Position numbers and translations under genes: made by a program. From JBLIRR01 sp049472395 (GTDB lineage Bacteria; SZUA-182; DTGQ01; JBLIRR01): DNA of 64,000 bases. This document shows positions 8,289-16,486 of the stretch, in pieces; within the stretch, counting starts at the first letter, position 1; each line of letters opens with the position of its first letter. The notes beneath the pieces are model-generated. The model did no database searches, was not told the DNA's origin, and was given only the letters and a program-made list of their open reading frames with translations. Location: the NCBI GenBank assembly GCA_049472395.1, contig JBLIRR010000014.1:1-64000 (forward strand), read 5' to 3'.

Positions 8289-8343
8289 TGAAAAGAGAAA
8301 AGCGGAATTTATTGATTATTATGTATCTTATTGATTTAGTGGA

Positions 8344-8428
8344 TGCCGGAGGGGGGGATCGAACCCCCATGGCCGCAAGGGCCGCGGGATTTTGAGTCCC
8401 GTGCGTCTACCAATTTCACCACTCCGGC
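8344..8428 (-). tRNA. tRNA-Leu (anticodon CAA)
   Basis: On the minus strand the 85-base sequence starts GCCGGAG and ends CTCCGGC plus discriminator A. The anticodon stem CGGGA/TCCCG encloses the loop CTCAAAA, giving anticodon CAA. A long variable arm (GCGGCC/GGCC) marks it as a class II tRNA. The T-arm contains GGTTCGATCC. No CCA is encoded. The 3' end faces the integrase gene, making it the probable attachment target. Confidence 0.95.
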
Positions 8429-8469
8429 TTTGAGGCTTAAGATAACATTTTTCATTGATTTTGTCAATT

Positions 8470-8790
8470 CTAGGGAGATGTGTTGATCGTATTTATTATT
8501 TCAGCTTGATTAGCGCTGAATTTTATTCCGATTCCTTGTTTATTCCGATGAATTATTGTCCCTTTAATATCTGCATTTATCCACTTTTGGGGCAGCTGAA
8601 AATGTATTTTTATTTCTTGGCCAATTTTAGGGGAGTGCGGAGTAGTTATAAATATACCAGAAGGGCTAATATTTTCACTAATACCCATATAGTTGCTTTC
8701 TTTAATACTAAAATTTGAAATTGCCTTTAGTATTTGCCGCTCATACTCTCTTTTGTATGAACGTACTTTCTTTTTAAAATTTAGTTTCAA
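8470..8790 (-). CDS. Stand-alone PilZ-domain protein (106 residues)
   Basis: The small protein has the two PilZ signatures: a basic RSYKREYERQ stretch near residue 10 (RxxxR-like) and SENISPSGIFI (NxSxxG) at about residue 39-49, followed by a beta-barrel ending in GIGIKFSANQAEI. PilZ domains bind cyclic di-GMP and regulate motility, secretion or exopolysaccharide. It is a single domain with no membrane segment, so it is probably a cytoplasmic effector or adaptor. It lies beside tRNA-Leu and upstream of an exported-protein cluster. A double PilZ protein occurs at 62371-63243. Confidence 0.8.
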   Translation of the reverse strand: MKLNFKKKVRSYKREYERQILKAISNFSIKESNYMGISENISPSGIFITTPHSPKIGQEIKIHFQLPQKWINADIKGTIIHRNKQGIGIKFSANQAEIINTINTSP

Positions 8791-8919
8791 TCTCGATCCG
8801 TCCTTTTATCTATTATATAAAAAATAATATCACATAACGCATAATCATTAAAGTAGTAATCTAAAATGTGATATTATTATCGGAGTAAACTCACAATAAC
8901 CTTGTATCCATCCTTTACG

Positions 8920-9549
8920 TTACAATATTGTTGTACCAAGAATATCTAATGGTGTCAATAATTCAGAAAGGGCAGGAGGTTGGGGTGGGACCGCAACCGC
9001 AACTGTTCCTACTACATCTACCAATGCGGGAGGAAGTGGTATAAGCACCGGAGGAATTACTGGTGAAGCAAAAGGAGGATAGGCAAGCTGATAGGCTGTA
9101 TTGGCAATTGGAATAGTATTTGATAGCCATATGGGATCAGTCGGAGGAAGGCTGCGATAACCGGATGGCAGGGCAATAAGAAGAGGATTTCCAGTTGCAG
9201 TATCAATAAGAGAATTTGGCGGCCATGCATTTATTCCAAATAAGGGGTCATAATATAATAATCCTGTAGGGCTGTTATATAAAAGCCAAGGATTAGGCAT
9301 GGAAGGGTCCCAGGTTAATACTGGTTGAACAGGAAGAACAGTGGTTCTTGAAAGATCGCTTACGAGAGGTGTGGGTAGATTGGTGACAGGATCAAGGGGT
9401 GATAAGATTGAAGACCATAATGGCCAGAGAGTATTATAGGGCGGAAGACTTGTCCAATTTTGTGCATATCCTATTGAAGAATAAATGAATATAATCAATG
9501 AAAATATAATAAAGATTTTCAAATTTAGGTTATTCTTTTTTGTTGCCAT
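8920..9549 (-). CDS. Exported proline-rich protein of unknown function (209 residues)
   Basis: The N-terminus is a signal peptide: basic MATKKNNLNLK, then a hydrophobic run to about residue 27, with probable cleavage at GYA-QNW. The mature part is rich in Pro, Leu, Trp and Tyr and low in charge, with motifs such as TWDPSMPNPWLLYN and a Pro/Val/Ala-rich C-terminal third (PPVLIPLPPALVDVV). I recognise no family. It sits next to three other exported proteins whose predicted signal peptides also end in Ala-Gln, suggesting a shared cell-surface role. Confidence 0.6.
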   Translation of the reverse strand: MATKKNNLNLKIFIIFSLIIFIYSSIGYAQNWTSLPPYNTLWPLWSSILSPLDPVTNLPTPLVSDLSRTTVLPVQPVLTWDPSMPNPWLLYNSPTGLLYYDPLFGINAWPPNSLIDTATGNPLLIALPSGYRSLPPTDPIWLSNTIPIANTAYQLAYPPFASPVIPPVLIPLPPALVDVVGTVAVAVPPQPPALSELLTPLDILGTTIL

Positions 9550-10180
9550 CTGTTTATCCCTTATTTTGTTAGTGTAGTATCTATTAATAAATTTATCATA
9601 TTCATAGTCTAAGCATTATCGATGATTTATAAAAAAGTAATAATGAGGCATACTCTCCATGTTTATACCTTATAATAATTGTACTCTATTTTTTGTAAAT
9701 ATCAAAGTATTTTTCGTTAATTCTAATTTAAGATGGTACATACAATTTTTATCAAATTGAAAACATAACGATACGTCATTTTCTTCGTCAAAAGATTTAG
9801 ATTTAAATAAAGGCTAAAAAATACATTCATATTGAAGTGATTAAAACTTAAATTCTTGCATTTACATCTATTTTATTATATAATATGATAGAGCTTTCAC
9901 AATATATAGTATCCTCAAATAAGAAAATATCGAATTCCAATTTTTAATATTATAATCGATAACAATTATTATTATAGTATAAGTGATTATTATTATAGAA
10001 TTAATAATTTAATGTGGAATATGTGAAACAAAAAGAAAGGAGGCAGCCGGAAAGAACACGACTATACAAAAACTTAACATGGTGAAAGACCACTCAATTG
10101 TAGGATGTTTTTTGAGGACACTCAAAGGAAGTATATAAAGAAATAAAACTAACTTTAGTAAGGAGAGGAGCATAGGTAAA
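9550..10180. other. AT-rich divergent intergenic region
   Basis: This region separates the minus-strand Pro-rich gene from the plus-strand repeat-protein gene. It is very AT-rich with many short A/T palindromes. I see a possible promoter (9856-9884) and no gene. The last 160 bases before the repeat gene are less AT-rich (for example GGAGGCAGCCGG at 10039) and could be a structured leader, but match no riboswitch I know. Confidence 0.5.
9856..9884 (+). promoter_or_regulatory. Possible sigma-70 promoter upstream of the repeat-protein gene
   Basis: TTGCAT at 9856-9861, a 17-base spacer and a perfect TATAAT at 9879-9884. The -35 is weak and the region is AT-rich, so chance is likely. If real, the leader would be close to 290 bases. 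Confidence 0.25.
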
Positions 10181-11194
10181 ATGAAAAAATATCGAATATT
10201 AATATTAGTTATTATAGTTTGTATAATGGGATTATTTCCGAAATCAGATATATCAGCACAATATGGACTTGGATTATATGGAGGGATGTATGGACTAGGT
10301 GGCTTATATGGAATGGGTGGATATTATGGTGGTCTTTCCGGGATGTATGGACTAGGTGGCTTATATGGAATGGGTGGATATTATGGTGGTCTTTATGGCA
10401 TGTATGGACTTGGCGGATACTATGGTGGCCTTTACGGTATGAGCGGTTTGTATGGTTTAGCCAGCAGTTTAAGTTACAGCGCTTATGGTCCTATCTATCG
10501 GGGTGGTATTGGGGGATTAACGAGTGGCCTTTATGGGATGTATGGACTGGGTGGGGCCTATGGTGGTCTCTATGGCATGGGTGGTCTTTATGGCATGGGT
10601 GGTCTCTATGGCATGGGTGGTATGTATGGCATGGGTGGAATAAATCCTGTTAATTCAATACTTTCATTATTATCCGCTCCCACAACTACAGCTGTAACAC
10701 CTGCAGCAACGCCTGCCGCAACCACAGTAGTGCCTGCGGTGACTGCTACTGATAGAGCCCAGGCTGTTTTATTGCCTACTGCTCTTGTCCCGACAGCAGT
10801 GGTTGTCCCGGCTCCGGCACCTGTACCGGTGGTGATTGTCACAACCAATTGGGTAGGAGGGTGGTATATCCTCAATACGTCTGCTTCAACCGGTCCTCAG
10901 ACAGGCACCATGACCCTTCAATTGACACAGAACACAGTGACCGGGGCATTAACGGGATTGGTGGATTTTGGGGCGACGAATGTTGTTCCTGTGCCCGTAG
11001 AGGTTACGGGAGTTCTCCTTCCGGGAGCCACTACCTTTGATTTGGATGGGATATATTTTGATCCTCTTGTTGGAAAGCCAGCCAATATTAGTCTTGTCTG
11101 CACATTAACAAGCAGTACAACGATGAGCGGAAGTTTAACGATAATTAGCTGGAAGGGAATAAATTTTGGAGATTTTTATCTCACCCTTCTATAA
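10181..11194 (+). CDS. Exported Gly/Tyr/Met/Leu-rich repeat protein with a C-terminal beta domain
   Basis: The 337-residue product starts with a signal peptide (KKYRILILVIIVCIMGLF, cleavage near ISA-QYG). Residues about 27-155 are low-complexity repeats built from YGMGG, YGLGG and GGLYGM units without charged residues. A Thr/Ala/Pro/Val-rich linker (about 160-225) leads to a C-terminal domain of about 110 residues beginning NWVGGWYIL and ending FGDFYLTLL, with strong beta propensity. That domain is paralogous to the next gene's product. Gly/Tyr-rich repeats occur in adhesive or matrix proteins and in amyloid-like or glue proteins; a surface structural role is inferred. The start follows AAGGAGAGG. 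Confidence 0.7.
   Translation: MKKYRILILVIIVCIMGLFPKSDISAQYGLGLYGGMYGLGGLYGMGGYYGGLSGMYGLGGLYGMGGYYGGLYGMYGLGGYYGGLYGMSGLYGLASSLSYSAYGPIYRGGIGGLTSGLYGMYGLGGAYGGLYGMGGLYGMGGLYGMGGMYGMGGINPVNSILSLLSAPTTTAVTPAATPAATTVVPAVTATDRAQAVLLPTALVPTAVVVPAPAPVPVVIVTTNWVGGWYILNTSASTGPQTGTMTLQLTQNTVTGALTGLVDFGATNVVPVPVEVTGVLLPGATTFDLDGIYFDPLVGKPANISLVCTLTSSTTMSGSLTIISWKGINFGDFYLTLL
10283..10396 (+). repeat. 57-base tandem repeat, two nearly exact copies
   Basis: Copies begin at 10283 and 10340 (each starting GGGATGTATGGACTAGG) and are nearly identical over 57 bases, encoding 19 residues; a third, diverged partial copy follows from about 10397. The near-identity at DNA level points to recent tandem duplication inside the gene. 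Confidence 0.85.
10571..10638 (+). repeat. 18-base tandem repeats encoding YGMGGL/M
   Basis: Four consecutive units of TATGGCATGGGTGGTCTT type differ only at third-codon or single positions. They encode a run of six-residue YGMGG-plus-one units at the end of the repeat region and are a site of likely length variation. Confidence 0.85.
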
Positions 11195-11210
11195 CAATAT
11201 AAATAATGGT

Positions 11211-11244
11211 GGAGAGAGGGCCGGAGGAAACCTGGCCCATCTCC
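11211..11244 (+). repeat. Hairpin downstream of the repeat-protein gene
   Basis: GGAGAGAGGGCC pairs with GGCCCATCTCC across an 11-base loop, with small bulges. There is no T-run after it, so it could be an mRNA-stabilising or attenuating hairpin between the two paralogous genes. Confidence 0.4.
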
Positions 11245-11275
11245 GCATGAATATACGTTGTACATAGCATTATAT

Positions 11276-11302
11276 GACACTTGACCTAAAAGGTTAAGTG
11301 TC
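11276..11302 (+). terminator. Hairpin between the two paralogous genes, possible weak terminator
   Basis: GACACTTGACC and GGTTAAGTGTC pair with one G-T wobble around a 5-base loop (TAAAA), followed by TATTTCATT. The short T-stretch makes partial termination possible. The downstream paralogue starts 36 bases later. Confidence 0.45.
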
Positions 11303-11337
11303 TATTTCATTAAAAAGAGTAGAAGGAGGTTACAATA

Positions 11338-11859
11338 ATGAGAAATAAATATTTTCTTAAGGTAGGAGTATTTCTTTTAGCCTTTATAACGATTGGTCTA
11401 ATAATGCAGAAAAACGTTTCTGCTCAAATTTTTCCATTTTTTTCGCCTTTCCCAACATTAGGTTTTCCTTTGCGCACAGGTTATGTTGTAACAGGTGGGG
11501 GAGCTGCTACTGTTGATGGAATTTGGAGTGGTATATGGCTGAGCTTGGTAAAATTTGATGGGGGGATTTTAGAACTCGTCCTCATTACAGACCCAATAAC
11601 TGGCCTTATTACGGGCACCGCCGCTCTTGTAGGTAGTAAATTAATTCCTATTCCTATAAATGTTACAGGTTCTTTTCTGCTGGGATCTACCACTACCTTT
11701 GAATTAACAGGCTCCTATCTTGATATTTTAACTGGTGATCTGTATACGCTTACCATCACAGCGAATATACTCACTACGGGAGTAATTGACGGGACTTTTT
11801 CTATTATTAGTTTAAAGAGTGTTGACTATGGCCGTTTTTATGCGACTTTGGTCATATAA
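11338..11859 (+). CDS. Exported paralogue of the repeat protein's C-terminal domain (173 residues)
   Basis: A signal peptide (hydrophobic residues about 9-28, cleavage near VSA-QIF) precedes a short Phe/Pro-rich stretch and a domain of about 115 residues. This domain aligns with the C-terminus of the preceding gene product: GIWSGIWL with WVGGWYIL, TGLITGTAAL with TGALTGLVDF, VTGSFLLGSTTTFELTG with VTGVLLPGATTFDLDG, and SIISLKSVDYGRFYATL with TIISWKGINFGDFYLTL. It lacks the Gly/Tyr repeats. The start follows GAAGGAGGTT, a strong ribosome binding site. The family is unknown to me; the shared domain may be a surface-anchoring or assembly module. Confidence 0.7.
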   Translation: MRNKYFLKVGVFLLAFITIGLIMQKNVSAQIFPFFSPFPTLGFPLRTGYVVTGGGAATVDGIWSGIWLSLVKFDGGILELVLITDPITGLITGTAALVGSKLIPIPINVTGSFLLGSTTTFELTGSYLDILTGDLYTLTITANILTTGVIDGTFSIISLKSVDYGRFYATLVI

Positions 11860-11888
11860 CACCATACCATAATTTCTCTCCTTTTTTT

Positions 11889-11931
11889 AAAAAAAGATAG
11901 CTTTTCGTTAAAGAGAGCTATCTTTTTTTTT
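11889..11931. terminator. Strong rho-independent terminator, usable in both directions
   Basis: AAAAAAAGATAGCT pairs with AGCTATCTTTTTTTT around a 13-base loop that can itself pair. The T-run follows directly on the plus strand. It ends the repeat-protein and paralogue unit, so the downstream protease gene has its own promoter. Confidence 0.85.
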
Positions 11932-12114
11932 CACTATTATTGCGAACTATGTGAAATGTTTTTCAGACGATCCTCCTATATAGATATATGTTCCCTTATT
12001 ATATCAACTGTTTGGAAGTAATACCCTGCAAGGTATATATATTGCATTTTATATGCGTCAAGCAAAAACCTGCGAGTGTAAGTGAAAAATTTAACATAGG
12101 TATATGGGGGGAAA

Positions 12115-13737
12115 ATGAATACATATTATCTAAATTTGGGTAAAAAATGGAGAATTATTTCTTTTGGTATCGCAGTATGGTTACTCTGTGCTTTTCAGAT
12201 TCTGTGTGCACAGTATTTTCCTATCGCCACTTTGCATGGGGTATATGATCCTTGGATTGTCACACCGCAATTCGTACCTGGCCAGATTGTGCTGCAATTT
12301 TTCCCTGGTGTCACCCTGGAGCAAATTCGCATATTCTATCTTAATTATGGACTTACTGAAATAGCCTTTAATCCTATTTCAGGTATTAAAGTCGTGGTAG
12401 GGCCTCCTGGTGTGCCAATTGAAAATATCATTCCCCTATTAAATGCAAGTCCGATTGTAGTGTATGCCGAGCCTAATTATATCGGAAGAACTGCCTATAT
12501 TCCCAATGATATATATTTTCCTTATCAATGGCACTTATCAGCAATTAATATGCAACAAGCCTGGGATTTGTCCACTGGTGCAGGAGTCATTGTGGCAATC
12601 TTGGATACTGGCGTTGCTTTTGAAAACAATGGTATTTATGCGCAAGCCCCGGATCTTAGCGGTACCAGCTTTATTGCTGGGTGGGATTTTGTAAATGGTG
12701 ATGCGTTCCCGGATGATGATGCAGGGCATGGCACTCATATGGCAGGCACTATCGCCCAGACAACAGGTAATATTCTTGGTTGCGCAGGTATAGCATTTAA
12801 TAGTACAATTATGCCGGTAAAGGTTATGGATAGCGATGGAAGTGGCACATTAACCGATATTGTCAATGGAATATATTTTGCTGTGAATAATGGAGCACAA
12901 TTAATTAACATGAGTTTAGGCTTTGGGGATAATCCAACCGTGAGTCTTGAGGATGCGGTTAATTATGCGTATGATAACGGGGTTACCATTATATGCTCCG
13001 GCGGAAATAGTGGTACGAGTGAACTTAATTATCCTGCTGCGTATCCCCCGTGTATCGCAGTCAGTGGCGTACGGTACGATTTAACTATTGCTGATTATTC
13101 TAACTATGGTCCCTATATTGATATATGTGCTCCGGGTGGGGACCTGAGTGTTGATCAAAATCTTGATGGCTATCCGGATGGTATACTTCAGCAATCACAC
13201 GATGGTGTGAATTTTCAAAGTTTTGATTTCTATTTAGGGCGAGGCAGTTCATGGGCTGCTGCGTGTGTGACCGGTGTTGCAGCCCTTATCCAGTCCTATG
13301 CAGGGGGCATTTTAACTCCTCTGGAGATTACCGACATACTTACCAGCACCGCAATAGACATGGGTGCCCCTGGATGGGATCAATATTATGGCTGGGGCGT
13401 GGTAAATGCATATGATGCGCTTCTCGCAACACCAGTTGCGGCTGTGGCAGCTGCCGGTTTATTGAGATTCGCATTTTCTCCCCAACCTATAATCCCTCCA
13501 CTATTGCCTTTAATGGAAGTAACTACAGGCAATTCACCTGTTGCGACTATTCATTCCTCTGATTTATCGCCATTTGTGCAAGAGGCCCCTTCCGATTTCT
13601 TTTTATCTTCTTCTAGTGTAAATCCATTTTCATGGTTTTCTCCGATTCCTTATTCAAATTGGTATAGCACGAGTATTTTCCCAAACCTTAATCCATGGGC
13701 TATATTTCAAACTCCTGGTCCATATATATTTTTTTAA
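12115..13737 (+). CDS. Exported subtilisin-like serine protease (S8 family), 540 residues
   Basis: After a signal peptide (hydrophobic residues about 15-32, cleavage near CA-QYF) comes a propeptide-like region of about 90 residues (FVPGQIVLQFFPGVTLEQI to YAEPNYIG). The catalytic domain has the triad: Asp164 in AILDTGV, His205 in GHGTHMAGT and Ser379 in GRGSSWAAA, with the oxyanion Asn in SGGNSG. The Ser motif is GSSWAAA rather than the usual GTSMAAP. The last 100 residues are a Pro/Ser/Phe/Trp-rich tail of unknown function. Start ATG follows GGGGGG. Its position after two exported repeat-type proteins suggests that it matures or remodels them, which is inference. Confidence 0.9.
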   Translation: MNTYYLNLGKKWRIISFGIAVWLLCAFQILCAQYFPIATLHGVYDPWIVTPQFVPGQIVLQFFPGVTLEQIRIFYLNYGLTEIAFNPISGIKVVVGPPGVPIENIIPLLNASPIVVYAEPNYIGRTAYIPNDIYFPYQWHLSAINMQQAWDLSTGAGVIVAILDTGVAFENNGIYAQAPDLSGTSFIAGWDFVNGDAFPDDDAGHGTHMAGTIAQTTGNILGCAGIAFNSTIMPVKVMDSDGSGTLTDIVNGIYFAVNNGAQLINMSLGFGDNPTVSLEDAVNYAYDNGVTIICSGGNSGTSELNYPAAYPPCIAVSGVRYDLTIADYSNYGPYIDICAPGGDLSVDQNLDGYPDGILQQSHDGVNFQSFDFYLGRGSSWAAACVTGVAALIQSYAGGILTPLEITDILTSTAIDMGAPGWDQYYGWGVVNAYDALLATPVAAVAAAGLLRFAFSPQPIIPPLLPLMEVTTGNSPVATIHSSDLSPFVQEAPSDFFLSSSSVNPFSWFSPIPYSNWYSTSIFPNLNPWAIFQTPGPYIFF

Positions 13738-13767
13738 TAAGGGAAAAGTGGTGAGTTCTTGATAAAT

Positions 13768-14499
13768 ATGATAAAACTTGCGAGCGAAGGGAGTCAATTA
13801 TTAAATAAAGCCTATTATTTTTCTCTTTTTGATGGTGATGCCATCGCGTCCTGGCAGCTGAGAAGAGGGGAGATTATCACCATTGAGGATTGTCTGAAAA
13901 AACATTTTCGAGCACGGGTGATAGAGGCAGCATCTGGTCAGGTCGGTATCTATATATTTGAAGAGTGTCACAAGGATATGGAACCACCGGTTGATATTTT
14001 ATTGTTGCAAGCATTACCATCAAGGGAGCGTATGGAATGGATTATTCAGAAGACAGTTGAACTTGGTATTAAAATTATTGTGCCATTTAAATCAACTCAT
14101 TCCATTAGCCTTGAGGAGTTAAAACAGCCGAAGGCTCATCGATGGCAGCGTGTTGCGCTTAAGGCAGCAAAACAATGCCGGCGTGCCTCCATTCCTGAAA
14201 TCCATTCAATTATGGAGTTTCCTGCTACCCTATCCTTTGCTGAGCAGTATGAAGTAAAAATAATGCTCTGGCAAGAGGCTGTCAAAGGTCTTGCTTCACT
14301 GATGCCTCAATATAAGATGGAATGTCGCATCGCTCTTTTGGTAGGGCCGGAGGGAGGTTTTAGCCAGTTAGAGATAGAGGAGGCTCAAGAGGCAGGATTC
14401 ATACCTGTATCCTTAGGACCACGAATATTGCGGACAGAAACAGCCGCTATTATTGCAACTGGCTTAATTCAATATTTATGGGGAGATTTGGGGGATTGA
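13768..14499 (+). CDS. rsmE: 16S rRNA (uridine1498-N3)-methyltransferase RsmE
   Basis: RsmE methylates U1498 of 16S rRNA using S-adenosylmethionine. The C-terminal SPOUT-fold signature is clear: LLVGPEGGFSQLEIEEA then LGPRILRTETAAIIAT. The middle segment RMEWIIQKTVELGI and QCRRASIPEI are also typical. A PUA-like N-terminal domain precedes them. I take the ATG at 13768; a TTG at 13759 is an in-frame alternative. Its last 31 bases overlap the end of the convergent ParB-like gene. Confidence 0.9.
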   Translation: MIKLASEGSQLLNKAYYFSLFDGDAIASWQLRRGEIITIEDCLKKHFRARVIEAASGQVGIYIFEECHKDMEPPVDILLLQALPSRERMEWIIQKTVELGIKIIVPFKSTHSISLEELKQPKAHRWQRVALKAAKQCRRASIPEIHSIMEFPATLSFAEQYEVKIMLWQEAVKGLASLMPQYKMECRIALLVGPEGGFSQLEIEEAQEAGFIPVSLGPRILRTETAAIIATGLIQYLWGDLGD

Positions 14500-15527
14500 A
14501 AGGAGTGGCTCTTTTTTATTTCGTTCCATAGTTTCCGCTGAATGCGAATATTCTTATTGAGTTGAGATATTTTTTCTCTGAGGTCATCTATTGTATGAAA
14601 TGTCATGCTCATGTGGTACGTGTTTCCCTCAAAAAATGGGGGTGGTTTTAGATTGATCCCCGCGCCTAATTTGAGCGATTTGATTGCTTTATGATAACGC
14701 TGTTCTAATGTAGTGAGGGTCGGAAATCTCCATGATCGTATTTCTTTCCTAATCTGTTGGGCTTGGTGAGGGAGATTGAATTTGCCTTCATCCGGTAAAA
14801 ATTTTTTTTTCACACGCTCTAAAAGTTCATCTATTGGTATAGAATGGATTGCCTTAAGGTCAAGCACGTGTTCAAGTATCTCAAATTGTGTGCTTTTACT
14901 GAATTTATAGGCCATAAATAAGGTGCCGAGGCTGAGCCGTTCCGGTGGAGAGAGAGTGAGAAGCCGAAGGGCCATCTGGTGCGAGATTTGATCTTTAAGG
15001 ACTGCTAAAGCCAATAGGTGGTCCAGATTCATTAAAGGGCAAATTCGATCAAGAATATGAGAGCTTGGAGGAAGCCCAAAGAGAGGCAGAATAGTAACTA
15101 TAATCCATTGATGGGGGAAAAAGTGGAGAAGTTTGTTAAAGATTACTGACTGATCGAATACATGGGGTGTGCCATGGCTTAACAATTCCGATATGGTGAG
15201 TTTCCAGAGCGTCTCATTGCCGGGATCATTTTCTTTGGTAATGACAAAACAGCGTATTTCTTTATGATTTAAGGTTTTCACCACCTTTAATCGTTGAAAA
15301 CCAAGAATGATCTGAAAACATTGATCATCTTTCTGGCGCACCAGGGGAGGGGCGAGAAGCCCCCATTCTTCTATTGATCTGGCTAATGTATCGTCTGCTT
15401 TATCAAAGAAACGACAAAAAAAAGTAGTATCCTGAAAGATTATACTATTAATATTGATAGTGTGTAAGGGATATTCATCAGGCCACATCGTTGCCTCTTT
15501 TATAGCATAGATCGTGATATTTTTCAA
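14469..15527 (-). CDS. ParB/Srx-fold protein of unknown role (352 residues)
   Basis: Residues about 25-95 match the ParB N-terminal nuclease-like fold: SIEEWGLLAPPLVRQKDD, then QIILGFQRLKVVKTL and EIRCFVI, in the place of the usual GLLQPIVV and AGERRWRA motifs. The remaining 250 residues are helical and end in a predicted coiled segment (LREKISQLNKNIRIQRKLW). It is not next to parA or an origin, and the Arg-rich box is degenerate, so a chromosome-partition role is unlikely. The 3' end overlaps rsmE tail to tail by 31 bases. Confidence 0.55.
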   Translation of the reverse strand: MKNITIYAIKEATMWPDEYPLHTININSIIFQDTTFFCRFFDKADDTLARSIEEWGLLAPPLVRQKDDQCFQIILGFQRLKVVKTLNHKEIRCFVITKENDPGNETLWKLTISELLSHGTPHVFDQSVIFNKLLHFFPHQWIIVTILPLFGLPPSSHILDRICPLMNLDHLLALAVLKDQISHQMALRLLTLSPPERLSLGTLFMAYKFSKSTQFEILEHVLDLKAIHSIPIDELLERVKKKFLPDEGKFNLPHQAQQIRKEIRSWRFPTLTTLEQRYHKAIKSLKLGAGINLKPPPFFEGNTYHMSMTFHTIDDLREKISQLNKNIRIQRKLWNEIKKSHSFQSPKSPHKY

Positions 15528-15736
15528 TTACTGATGTGGACCAGCACTTCATTGTGGCAGCTGTTGTAACTCGCTGCCCATATTGTTATGTGCCCACGAT
15601 TAGAATAAGCCTTGAAGTTCCGATACACTAAATATGGTTGTTATCCATTATTTTCATGGGTATAATGAATCACTATATAATTACACTTAACACCTTGACT
15701 CATGAGAAAAGTTATCGTTGTATAAAGCAAAGAGTA

Positions 15737-16486
15737 ATGATGAAGACACATTATATTAAGCTAAAATCAGATTTGCATATCCATACATCCGCGGATCTTT
15801 TTGAAAAGGGATTAGGGATTGAGACGCTGGTATCTCCGAAGAAGTTTATTGACGTTGCAGCAGGTTTAGGATTTGAGGTGCTCTCTTTTACTCATCATTG
15901 GCGATTATATAAAGACCCGGAGATTGATGAGTACGCCCAAAAGCGCAATATTTTATTAATTCCGGGCATAGAGGCGAGTATTGAGAAAAAACATGTGCTT
16001 TTATATAATTGCAGTAAAGAAATAGAGGATATATCAACCTTTAATGAGCTGAAAAGATATAAGGATTCTCGGATATTAGTCATAGCGCCTCATCCGTTTT
16101 ATTTTCTTTCATCATGTCTGGGCAATTCATTACTACACCATATAGATTGTTTTGACGCCATAGAATATTGTCATTTTTATTGCAGATTAATTAATCCTAA
16201 TAGAAAAGCACTCAAGATAGGAAAGAAATATAATCTGCCCATTGTGGGTAATTCAGATTCACATAAAATCGATGAATTTGGTAATACGTATTCTTATATC
16301 TATGTAAAAGAAAAAACCATTTCAGGAGTGATTGAAGCAATTAAGGATCGCCGTGTGGAATATTATTCACAACCATTTCCATTATACTCTTTTTTAGGGA
16401 ACCTGATGAAGCATTCTTATTCACATCTCCGCTTTGTTATTAAGAAAATAATCGTTGATCCCATAAACCCATTGCCTCATGAATAG
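15737..16486 (+). CDS. PHP-domain metal-dependent phosphoesterase
   Basis: The product has the PHP metal motifs in order: SDLHIHTSAD near the N-terminus, FTHHWR, GIEASI, IAPHPFYF and GNSDSHKIDEFG near the C-terminus. Together these supply the His and Asp ligands of a trinuclear metal site. The family hydrolyses phosphoesters; the substrate cannot be told. I start at the ATG at 15737, close to the first metal motif, giving 249 residues; an earlier ATG at 15638 would add 33 residues unlike the family. The last 47 bases overlap the DUF1385 gene tail to tail. Confidence 0.75.
   Translation: MMKTHYIKLKSDLHIHTSADLFEKGLGIETLVSPKKFIDVAAGLGFEVLSFTHHWRLYKDPEIDEYAQKRNILLIPGIEASIEKKHVLLYNCSKEIEDISTFNELKRYKDSRILVIAPHPFYFLSSCLGNSLLHHIDCFDAIEYCHFYCRLINPNRKALKIGKKYNLPIVGNSDSHKIDEFGNTYSYIYVKEKTISGVIEAIKDRRVEYYSQPFPLYSFLGNLMKHSYSHLRFVIKKIIVDPINPLPHE

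Larger units (their letters stand above)
1..8343. mobile_element. Candidate integrated accessory region abutting tRNA-Leu
   Basis: This stretch has toxin-antitoxin genes, gene remnants, a GC-richer two-gene insert (about 180-4430), a MerR-like regulator, an excisionase-like gene and a tyrosine integrase whose end lies 55 bases from the 3' end of a tRNA-Leu gene. That arrangement is typical of elements integrated at a tRNA 3' end. I did not find a second copy of the tRNA 3' end in the window, so the left boundary is not defined. It may be outside the window, and the region may be layered from more than one event. Confidence 0.45.

Noticed and set aside
10283..10638. CRISPR-like repeat array
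   Set aside because: The repeats are in frame inside a coding sequence, directly adjacent without unique spacers.
10219..10653. A 144-residue Trp-rich open frame
   Set aside because: It is the second reading frame of the Gly/Tyr repeat DNA; the Trp-rich composition is a by-product of the GG-containing codons.
14469..15527. Chromosome partition ParB and a nearby origin
   Set aside because: No parA, no parS-like sites and a degenerate Arg box; the protein is only ParB-fold related.
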